Below, one piece after another: positions 15,023-24,600 of a stretch of DNA of 42,801 nt. Both the position numbers and the translations under genes were made by a program. Each line of letters opens with the position of its first letter. Position 1 is the first letter of the stretch. A model generated the notes under the pieces. The model saw only the letters and a list, made by a program, of their open reading frames with translations. It was not told the origin of the DNA and made no database searches. Source of the DNA: Candidatus Eiseniibacteriota bacterium (GTDB taxonomy: Bacteria; Joyebacterota; Joyebacteria; Joyebacterales; Joyebacteraceae); the NCBI GenBank assembly GCA_030613615.1, contig JAUWLR010000007.1, forward strand, positions 1 to 42,801. The letters are read 5' to 3'.

Positions 15023-17506
15023 CTACTCCTCGATAAGCTCTGCTGCAACCTGAAGGCCCGCGATGTCCGTATCGACGAAGCCTTCGCCCGCGACGTCGAC
15101 GTGCTTGACGCTCTGCGCTTTCGACACGTCACAGAGCTCCGTCGACAGCGGTTCGATCTTTCGCCACGTCTCAGCGTCGCAGGCCACGGCCAGCACGCCC
15201 ACCGGCGTCGCGACCGAGACCTTGTTCACAGACTTGATCTTCCGCATGCCCTCTATGACCGCGAGAGCGATACGCCCCGCCTCGAGCGCCTCGGGATCGT
15301 CCCACTCGTCCCGCGGCTTGGGCCAGGCGGACACGTGTATCGACTCGACGTCCTCGCGCTCAGCGAAGAAGAGCGAGTGAATCTCCTCGGTGATGTGCGG
15401 CATTATCGGCGCGAAGAGCTTGAGCGACGCGAGAAGCGCCTGGTAGAGCGCATACTGCGCGCCGCGCCGCCCGGCCTCATCGTAGCCCTCGTCTCCGTAG
15501 AGGCGCTTCTTGGCTATCTCGATGTAGTTATCACAGAGGTCGTGCCAGAAAAAGCGCTCGCCGGCCTCGAGCGCGCCGTGGTAGTCGCAGACGTCGAAGC
15601 TTCGCGTCGCTCTGGCCACCGCACGGCCGAGCTCTGCCAGGAGCCACCGGTCGATGGTCGAAAGCTCCCGCTCGGCGCCGCCGTCGTAATCCTCCAGCCG
15701 CATGATCGCGAACTTCGACGCGTTCCACAGCTTGACCACGAGCCTGTGCCCGGCATCGAGCGGTTCCTCGGCGAGAATGGTGTCGGTTCCCAGCCTGGTC
15801 GAGCTCGCCCAGTAGCGCACGACGTCGGCGGAACGCTCCGCGACGATGTCGCTGGGAGCGGCGCCCGTTGCGCCCTTGGATTTGCTTATCTTCGCACGAT
15901 CCGGATGCAGCGTGTGCCCGGAGATCATGGCCGTGCGCCAGGGGATCTTCCCCTCGTTCAGCATGCCCTTGACCACCGTGTAGAACGCCCACGTCCGGAT
16001 GATGTCGTGCGCCTGCGGGCGCAGGTCCATGAGGTACTCGGGGCCGCCGTCGACTCCTTCCTTCTTGAAGCGATCGACGCGTGAATCGTCCTCGCCCCAA
16101 CGCAGGTTGATGAAAGGCGTGCACGACGATGTCATCCACGTATCCATGACATCTCGCTCGGGAACGAGCTCAGCAGACCCGCACTTTGGGCACGCGTCGA
16201 CGGGCGGCCACGTCACCGTCGGATCGACCGGTAGCTGCGAGTCCTCCGCCAGAACAACCTCACCGCAACCTCCGCACACCCAGAGCGGGAACGGCACGCC
16301 GTAGTACCGCTGCCTGGAGATGCACCAGTCCCACGCGAGGTTCTCCACCCAGTTCTGGAAGCGGACTGCCATGAACTCGGGGCACCACTGGACCTTCGCT
16401 CCGGCGCCGAGGATCTCCTCTTTGATATCCAGCACCCGGACGAACCACTGCGCGGCGACCGAGAACTCGATGCCTGTGCCGCACCGCTCGTGGACGTTCA
16501 CGACGTGCGTGATGGGCCTCTGACCGCGCAGGAGGCCGGCAGCCTCGAGATCCGCGACGATCCTTTTCCTCGCGTCTCCGAGCGAGAGCCCCTCGTAGCC
16601 CGGTGCGAGTTCGTTCATGCGACCGCCCTCGTCGAAGACGATGCGCATGTCGAGCTTGTGCTTCTTCCACCAGTCGATGTCCGTGGTGTCCCCGAACGTG
16701 CAGCACATGACGAGGCCCGTGCCCTTCTCGGGGTCGGCCTTCTCGTCGGGCATGATTGGCACTTCGTGACCGAAGATGGGAACGGTCGCGCTCTTCCCGA
16801 TGATCGCGGAGTAACGCTCGTCGTCCGGGTGCGCGAACATGGCGACGCACGCGGGCAGAAGTTCCGGACGAGTGGTCGAGATGACGAGGTCCTCATCCCC
16901 CAGGCCGAATGCCACGTCGTAGAAGACGGAATCGTGCTCCGCGTCCTCGATCTCCGCCTGCGCGATGGCCGTGTGACACTCGGGGCACCACAGCGTGGGT
17001 GCTTCCTTCCGGTAGACACGGCCCTTCCTGTAAAGGTCCAGGAACGAGCGCTGCGAGATCCGCTGAGAGCGCGGGTCGATGGTCGAGTAGTCTTCCTCCC
17101 AGTCGACCGAGAGCCCCAGGCTCTTCCAGAACGCGATGAAGTCCACCTCGTACTGCTTCGTGAGCTCGAGGCACATCTCGACGAACTTCTCCCTGCCCAC
17201 CTCCGTCGCCTTGACGCCCTTCTCCTTCTCGACCAGCCGCTCACTCGGGAGTCCGTTGTCGTCAAACCCGAACGGGTAGTAGACGTTGTGCCCGCGCATC
17301 CGCCAGTAGCGCGCGACCACCTCGGCCTGCACGTAGCTGAAGACATGGCCAATGTGTATCTTCCCGGACACGGTGGGAGGCGGCGTGTCGATGCTGTAGA
17401 TGGGACGGTCGGGGAACTTGTCGAACTTGTAGATCCCCCGCTCCTCCCAGTGGCGCTGCCACTTCTGCTCCGCCTCAGCGGGCTTGTACTTCTTTGGAAG
17501 CTTCAT
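15023..17506 (-). CDS. valS: Valyl-tRNA synthetase
   Basis: The protein has 827 residues. The ATG at 17506 is used because AGAGG lies ~6 nt upstream and MKLPKKYKP is the family's usual beginning; the ORF's 21 extra residues run into the leader RNA. It is a class I synthetase with HIGH at residues 51-54 (GKIHIGHVF) and the KMSKS loop as KISKS at 539-543. The CP1 editing region includes ISTTRPELLPACVAMF, and a zinc-type cluster is visible (LWCPECHTAIAQAE, VCGGCGEV, CPKCGSAEL). The length and the absence of the long C-terminal coiled coil resemble the archaeal/rickettsial ValRS subtype rather than the ~950-residue E. coli type. It charges tRNA-Val with valine. It is controlled by the valine-type T-box leader upstream and heads the glycosyltransferase run. 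Confidence 0.97.
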   Translation of the reverse strand: MKLPKKYKPAEAEQKWQRHWEERGIYKFDKFPDRPIYSIDTPPPTVSGKIHIGHVFSYVQAEVVARYWRMRGHNVYYPFGFDDNGLPSERLVEKEKGVKATEVGREKFVEMCLELTKQYEVDFIAFWKSLGLSVDWEEDYSTIDPRSQRISQRSFLDLYRKGRVYRKEAPTLWCPECHTAIAQAEIEDAEHDSVFYDVAFGLGDEDLVISTTRPELLPACVAMFAHPDDERYSAIIGKSATVPIFGHEVPIMPDEKADPEKGTGLVMCCTFGDTTDIDWWKKHKLDMRIVFDEGGRMNELAPGYEGLSLGDARKRIVADLEAAGLLRGQRPITHVVNVHERCGTGIEFSVAAQWFVRVLDIKEEILGAGAKVQWCPEFMAVRFQNWVENLAWDWCISRQRYYGVPFPLWVCGGCGEVVLAEDSQLPVDPTVTWPPVDACPKCGSAELVPERDVMDTWMTSSCTPFINLRWGEDDSRVDRFKKEGVDGGPEYLMDLRPQAHDIIRTWAFYTVVKGMLNEGKIPWRTAMISGHTLHPDRAKISKSKGATGAAPSDIVAERSADVVRYWASSTRLGTDTILAEEPLDAGHRLVVKLWNASKFAIMRLEDYDGGAERELSTIDRWLLAELGRAVARATRSFDVCDYHGALEAGERFFWHDLCDNYIEIAKKRLYGDEGYDEAGRRGAQYALYQALLASLKLFAPIMPHITEEIHSLFFAEREDVESIHVSAWPKPRDEWDDPEALEAGRIALAVIEGMRKIKSVNKVSVATPVGVLAVACDAETWRKIEPLSTELCDVSKAQSVKHVDVAGEGFVDTDIAGLQVAAELIEE

Positions 17507-17550
17507 GTTCGTCCTCTCAGATTTGCGCGCTGTCGCTGGCGGACCCGCAA

Positions 17551-17595
17551 ATGAAACGGGCCCTCTCATTCCACGATTGGGAACGAGAGGACCCG
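17551..17595 (-). terminator. Attenuator terminator of the valS T-box
   Basis: CGGGTCCTCTCGTTCC (17595-17580) pairs with GGAATGAGAGGGCCCG (17572-17557) over 16 bp with two G-U pairs. The loop is CAATCGT, and TTTCATTT follows. The T-box core lies just before it, so antiterminator and terminator compete. Confidence 0.85.
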
Positions 17596-17870
17596 AATGC
17601 GTCCATCCCGCGGTACCATCCCGATTCCAGGGACCCGCGGCTGCACTGCTGCCACGCGGTTCCCCGGCACTCGATTGGGGCTATGACGGGCCCACCCGTC
17701 CGAGCCTACGCGGGACCGCACTCCTGGCTCTCGCCATATGGTCCGTTCAGCCCGGCAGCTCCGGAGCGACCTTCGACCGACGCCTGCCCGGGACTCTCTC
17801 AGCCAGGGAGTCCCTCTCTCTTAGGGCGCGTTCCGGCCTACTCCTCTCCATCGCAGCCTTTGACCGCTAT
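17551..17870 (-). promoter_or_regulatory. T-box riboswitch leader of valS, valine specifier GUC
   Basis: Reading the minus strand 5' to 3': a GGAGAGGAGTAG segment opens stem I. The stem then continues as GCCC..GGGACT paired with AGTCCC..GGGC around GAGAGAG and GGCTGAGAG loop elements. On the 3' side, GAAGGTCGCTCCGGAGC places GTC (17770-17768), a valine codon, in the specifier position. A GGACC...GGTCC helix with a GAGA loop follows. The T-box core TGGTACCGCG lies at 17618-17609; its variable T (17615) would pair with the A expected at the discriminator of tRNA-Val. An intrinsic terminator follows at once. The logic is that uncharged tRNA-Val stabilises the antiterminator and valS is transcribed. 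No clear promoter of its own was found between groEL and the leader. Confidence 0.9.
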
Positions 17871-17888
17871 TCGGATGTCTCACCTGCA

Positions 17889-17906
17889 GACGCGGGTCAC
17901 CGCGTC
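17889..17906 (-). other. 7-bp hairpin just after groEL
   Basis: GACGCGG and CCGCGTC flank a TGAC loop 14 nt after the groEL stop. There is no T-run, so read-through into the T-box leader is likely. It could be a weak terminator or part of the leader's 5' structure. Confidence 0.35.
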
Positions 17907-17919
17907 CGAAGTGATGATG

Positions 17920-19590
<1,671 letters not shown>

Positions 19591-19625
19591 TTAATAGGCA
19601 GAAAACCCACGTTTCGCGCTTCGAA

Positions 19626-19637
19626 GTACGAACGTAC
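19626..19637. promoter_or_regulatory. Inverted repeat at the expected groEL transcription start
   Basis: GTACG-AA-CGTAC is a perfect 5-bp inverted repeat lying directly downstream of the groEL -10 box, about where transcription should begin. It could be an operator; no regulator can be named. Confidence 0.3.
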
Positions 19638-19666
19638 ATCATACACGCGGCGCGTGGCTGCTGCAA
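19638..19666 (-). promoter_or_regulatory. Sigma70-like promoter of groEL
   Basis: On the minus strand TTGCAG (19666-19661) and TATGAT (19643-19638) are separated by exactly 17 bp. The start codon lies 77 bp downstream, with AAAGGAG before it. Confidence 0.7.
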
Positions 19667-19667
19667 G

Positions 19668-19692
19668 CTGAAACGGGCCTCTCAGAGGCCCG
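19668..19692 (-). terminator. Intrinsic terminator after the tamA-like gene
   Basis: CGGGCCTC-TGA-GAGGCCCG on the minus strand is a perfect 8-bp stem with a 3-nt loop, followed by TTTCAG. It lies about 110 bp after the stop of the Omp85 gene and just before the groEL promoter, separating the two units. Confidence 0.65.
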
Positions 19693-19805
19693 GAGGTTGC
19701 AGATTCGGCGATGCTGAGCGCTCGCGCGGCGGGACCGGAGGGCATCCACTCGGGGGGCGTCAGAACGGCTGTCCGTCGGAGCGGGCGGACGTCGGAGCGA
19801 GGCCG

Positions 19806-21674
19806 TCAGAACGCCTGCCCCACGCTGAAGTACCACTGGACATCACCCTTCTCGGACAGCGGGGCGGCCACGTCCAGGCGCAGCAGCCCGACGCGCGTGT
19901 TGTAGCGCAGCCCCACGCCCCCGGCAACAGCGAGGTCCGAGAACCGCATCGCGTTGAAGTCAGGGAACACCTGGCCGGAGTCGACGAACACGGCGGCACC
20001 GAGCGTCTTGTAGACACGGAATCGAATCTCCCCACGGACAAGTGCGATTGCCCTCCCTCCGACGGGTTTCCGCTCTCCTTCCTCATCAGGCGGGCCAAGC
20101 GGCCCCAGTGAGTTCCTCAGGAACCCGCGGACCGTGCCCTCGCCCCCGAGGAAGTAGCGCTCGTTGATCGGAACCTCGTTCTCGCCGCCCTGAGGCTTCA
20201 CCCACCCGGTTCGCAGCTCGAGCGCGGCCACCCACCCGCGCGCGACCTTCTTGTAGCCGCGCCAGTCGATGTTGTACCGAACGAAGTCGTTGGTTCCGCC
20301 GAGCTTCTGGCTCGCGAGTTCCACCTCGGTCCTGACAAACGTGCCGCGCGTTGCGTTCAGGATGTCGTTGCGTGCGTCGTAGATGACCGCGCCGAGGATG
20401 CTCCCTGTGTAGTTCTTCTCTCCATCGCTGGTGTCGTCCACCCCCTCGAGGACCACCGTCCGGTCGTGCCTGTAGCCCCCCTCGAGCGTCAGGCGCAGAT
20501 TCAATTCCTTCGACAGAACGAAGCTCGCGCCTGTCGTCTGCGCGACGAACGACTTCTCGTCTTCCCAGCTGTAACGCGCAGCGACCTCAGCGGACACGCG
20601 CCGCCCGAGGAACCACGGGTCACCTATCGACGCCCTTACCTCCCGGGCACGCGCGCTGTACCTCCCCGTGAGACCCAGAGCCCTCGCCTGCCCCTGCACG
20701 TTCCGGTTGGAAATCCCGGCGCCCACTTCGACACCGTCGATGGCCGCGTAACCGAAGTTGAAGTCGATGTGACCGCTCGAGCGCTCGGCCACGCGTACGA
20801 CGACGCGCTTCTCCGCCCTGCCGGTATCCTCCGGGGCCGGCTCGATCCAGACGGAATTGAAGAGGCCCGTCCGATACAAGTTGACCCGCGACTCACCTGT
20901 CTTCTCGAAATCGAAGAGCTCGCCCGCCGCGAACGTCAGCTCACGCTTGACGACGTACGGTCGCGTCTTCTTGTCGCCGTACACGTCTATCGATGCGATG
21001 GACGCCTGCTCTCGCTCGGTGATGCCGTATGTGATCGTCGCGGAACGGTTCTCGTCATCGCGGACAACGTCCTGCACCACGTGCGCGTCAAGATAGGACC
21101 GGCGCGCGTACTCCTCGAGGATCGCACGTCGGTCGGAGTCGAGTTCGCCGACCATGAGCGGTGTCCCCTCCCTGACGGTCACCACGCCGCGGAGCTTCTC
21201 CTCCGGGATGACGCTTGCGCCTTCGAACGACACATCCTCTACCATCCAGCGGTCGCCCTCGTACACGCCGATCAGCAGTCTTACGCTCGTCGAGTCGGCG
21301 CTGAGCATCATGTCGTCCAACTCGACGTCGGCCTCGAGAAAGCCCTGTGAGACGTAGAATCGCTCGAGGTTCTCGAGGTCGCGAAGGAACGCGCGCCTGT
21401 CGTAGCTGGTTTTTCGGAGGGACCCGCTCTTCCTGGTCTGCATGTACGGAAGCAGCGAGTCGTCCTCGAAGCTCTCGTTCCCGATGAACAGGACGTCCGT
21501 CACGACGGGACCGGTAGGCGCACGCCTCGCGAATGTGCGCCGCACGAGAGCCGGGTCTCCCCTGGCCATCGCCCACCCGGGCGCCAGCAGGAACACCAGC
21601 GCGAGGAGCGACACCATCAGAGCGAGTCCACCACCCTTATTTGAACGGAATCTGCAACTTGAGTCCGACTGCAT
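19806..21674 (-). CDS. tamA: BamA/TamA-family outer membrane protein (Omp85)
   Basis: The protein has 622 residues from ATG 21674 (GGAAGG 5 nt upstream; basic RFRSNK then a hydrophobic signal peptide ending PGWAMA). An internal ATG (21617) is possible but would remove the positive n-region. After the signal peptide come about three POTRA domains (beginning VVTDVLFIGNESF, VEDVSFEGASVI and IASIDVYGDKK), then a 16-strand-type barrel. The barrel includes the diagnostic VRGF motif (GGEGTVRGFLRNS), GGVGLRYNTRVGLLRLD and a terminal aromatic Phe (YFSVGQAF). It inserts barrel proteins or helps build the outer membrane. The short POTRA set and the directly upstream tamB gene favour TamA over BamA, but the subtype is inferred. 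It overlaps tamB by 38 nt, showing tight co-expression. Confidence 0.88.
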   Translation of the reverse strand: MQSDSSCRFRSNKGGGLALMVSLLALVFLLAPGWAMARGDPALVRRTFARRAPTGPVVTDVLFIGNESFEDDSLLPYMQTRKSGSLRKTSYDRRAFLRDLENLERFYVSQGFLEADVELDDMMLSADSTSVRLLIGVYEGDRWMVEDVSFEGASVIPEEKLRGVVTVREGTPLMVGELDSDRRAILEEYARRSYLDAHVVQDVVRDDENRSATITYGITEREQASIASIDVYGDKKTRPYVVKRELTFAAGELFDFEKTGESRVNLYRTGLFNSVWIEPAPEDTGRAEKRVVVRVAERSSGHIDFNFGYAAIDGVEVGAGISNRNVQGQARALGLTGRYSARAREVRASIGDPWFLGRRVSAEVAARYSWEDEKSFVAQTTGASFVLSKELNLRLTLEGGYRHDRTVVLEGVDDTSDGEKNYTGSILGAVIYDARNDILNATRGTFVRTEVELASQKLGGTNDFVRYNIDWRGYKKVARGWVAALELRTGWVKPQGGENEVPINERYFLGGEGTVRGFLRNSLGPLGPPDEEGERKPVGGRAIALVRGEIRFRVYKTLGAAVFVDSGQVFPDFNAMRFSDLAVAGGVGLRYNTRVGLLRLDVAAPLSEKGDVQWYFSVGQAF

Positions 21675-24600
21675 GGTTGCCTTCCGGGTCGGTGCGGGTC
21701 TGCAGCCAGAAGCGCTTCGCCAGCTCATACGAGATCTCCACCCTCTGGTTGCGACCGTGCCCGACCGCCGTCGAGTAGTTGACGCGAAGCCGGTCTCCGA
21801 ACTTCTTGCCGAGGGTGACACTGGTCTCAGTCTCAGTCTCGCTGGCGTCCCCGGGCGCCAGCTCTTCCTGCTCAAACGCGACCCTGTCGAGATGCAAGAG
21901 CCTCTCGAGCGTGCTCTCGGCCAGTCCGAACGCGCTGGAGAGAAATACCGTGCTGGCAAGGTGGCTGAAGGCGCCGCCGGATGAGTCCGAACCTGGGTCG
22001 CCGGAGGTCATCGTGCCGAACGTGTCGCCGAAGGTCAGGAGTGAAACTATGTCCGGCCTGCTCAAGGAAGGAGTGCTGTCGAGCTCCGGCACCGCCTCGG
22101 ACAGGTACCCGTTCAGCCTCGCGGTTACCCGGTAGGACTCGCCGGACCGGCTCTCCACCTCCGCCACGCCCGAGAGGTCGACGTACGGGTCCCGGCGCAC
22201 CGGGTCGATGAAGCTCACGCTCAGCGCGTCGATCTCGAAGTCGTTGTCCAGGTAGGAGAAGGTGCCTTCGTCGGCGTGAACGCTCCCGGAGATGCGTGGC
22301 TTCGCCAACGTACCTCCGATCGACGCTCCGCCCTCGAGCGACAGGTCCGCCACGTTGCTGTAGACCTCGATAGCGTCCTCGATCTCGACGTCCAGGTCCA
22401 GGCCGATCGCCGACCTCGGATCGTCCCCTCGTCTCACAATGGTCACTGTCGGCCCGCGCCCGACGAAGTCGGAGATGCCCACCGAACGCGTCACGTTCAT
22501 CTCCTCGATGACGATGTGCCCCCTCAGGACGGAGCGAGAGAGCATGCCGCCCCAGTCGATGTTCCCAGCGACACGCCCTTCAAGCGTGTTCTTGATCTCG
22601 AACTCGGGAGACTTGAACTGTCCTGTCATGAAGAAGGTCGGGTCGTCGAGTCCAGACGACAGGTCGGCGAGGCCGCTCACATCGATGCTCCCATCGCCGA
22701 ACTCCGCGGTCGCATGATTGAGAAGCACGGTCTCGCCCTTCACCTCCAGGTCGAGTGCGACATGCCTGGCGGGCTTCGCGAGGTCGGCCCCCCCGATCTC
22801 TCCGTCCGTGAGGCTCAGCGTACCGTCGGCGGAGACCCCGTCGGAGCTCCCGCGAACCCGCAGGTCGGCATCGAGCCGGCCCTCCAGACTCGTGAGCTCC
22901 GGTGGCAGAGCAGTGAGCGCCTTGAGTCGGAAGCCGTCCGCGGTGAGGCTCATGTCGAACCCGGGGAGGGTCCCCTCGACTTCGGAGCGCACGTCGACTT
23001 CACCGGTGATCCTGAGTGCGCGGTTACCGGCCAGGAACTCGACCGTCTCCACCTTGACCACGCCGGCCTCGAGTGTCCCGGCGCCCTGGGCGCGGTCGAA
23101 ACCAAAGTCGGCGATCCTTGGCGAATCGACGAACCACGAGAAGCTGGCGCGCGGGTCGCTCGGGAGCCCCCCGACCACCGCCTCCGCATTCAGCCTTCCA
23201 CGAAACTGGGACCCCGAGGAGTACCCCAGTGCCCGAGCCACGTGACCCACGTCGAGGTCCTCGGCTGTCACACTCAGACTGACGTCTCCCCCGGGCACGA
23301 CCGAGCTGCTCAGGACCAGCCGTCCACCGTCAGGGTCGCCAAGAACGTGCGTCCGAACGACGTCGATCACGAGGTGATCGACACGGAAGACCCCGCCCTC
23401 CACCTCGAAGCCGACAGTGTCCGCGAGCGTGAACTCCGCGAGGTCGAACGCCGCCGACAGCTGAGCGAACTGCCCGCTCCCGTTGATGGAGGCCAGGGAA
23501 TCCACGGCGCCGGTCACGAGAACCGACCCGTCCAACCGGAATCGCTTCTCACCACGCACCTGGGGCAGGACGGATTCGCCCGCGTCGAGCGTGAAGCCCT
23601 CCGTCCAGATGCTCACGCCGAACTCTCTGCTCGAGTCGAATCTGAGAACGGTCACCGAATCCGGAGCCACGGGCGCCGAGCCGCTGACCAGGAGCACACC
23701 TGACCCCGCGCTCTCCGCGGTCAGATAGAACACGACGTCGGAGGAATCACCGCTGGCCTCGAGTGTCGCCGACTCGACCGCGAAGCCTGCCATCTCGAAC
23801 TCCCTCAGACGAACGTCGGCTGAGAAGACCGGGGCGTCCCTCGTACCGGCAAGAAGCACGCTGCCCGCCAGCTGACCGCGCGGCGGGACGTCCGGAGGAC
23901 GAGGCAGAAGTTCGGCGAGCTCGGACAGTTCAGCACCGTCGAAGGTCATAGCGATGTCGATCGCGTCGGAGGTGCTCAGTCTTCCCGCGACGGACGCCTC
24001 GCCGAACGTGCCTTCCAGCCGCGCCTCGGTCAGACGGATCGAGTCCGGCGACGCGGTGAAGCTGAAGGGCGCCGTGAGCGCGGCGTTCTGACGGCGCGCG
24101 GCGAGGTCCAGCTCCGAGATCTCCCCGGTCACGGTGTAGGCGCCACCGAGACCCCCGCTCACAGAGGCCGTGCCTGTTACGAGCCCGGCGAGCGACATCG
24201 CTTCGCGAAGCGAATCTTCGAGCACCGCCGCCAGATCAAAGGCGTGGGCCCTGACGGAGGCGGTGTAATCCCCGTCGGGATCCAGCGACGCCCTGCCGAG
24301 CAGCGTGGAATCGAAGGCCTCGTAGAGCAGGTCGTAGGACCCGTCCAGCCCGGACGCTTCGACGCTGACAGGTCCGGCCTGGATGTGCCTGTATCTGAGG
24401 TCGGGGAACTCGGCGGTCGCGGCGAGCGAGAGTGACGAACCGATGTCCGTCAACTCCACCTCGATCGTTCCGCTGCCCGCCAGCCCGTCGCGACCGAAAG
24501 CGGCCGCGAGAACGGCCAGGTCGGAAGTGGCAGCCGACAGATTCACCTGCTGCAACCTACTATCGGTGAGCTGCCCGATGGCTGAGGCGGAAACGCCGCA

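Noticed and set aside
17551-17870. Reading the plus-strand ORFs at 17484-18006 as genes
   Set aside because: They cross the T-box leader and the groEL end antisense, and the conserved RNA signals on the minus strand explain the region better.
22276-23703. Plus-strand ORF of 475 residues
   Set aside because: It lies entirely antisense to tamB, has no ribosome site and has a composition typical of frame shadows.
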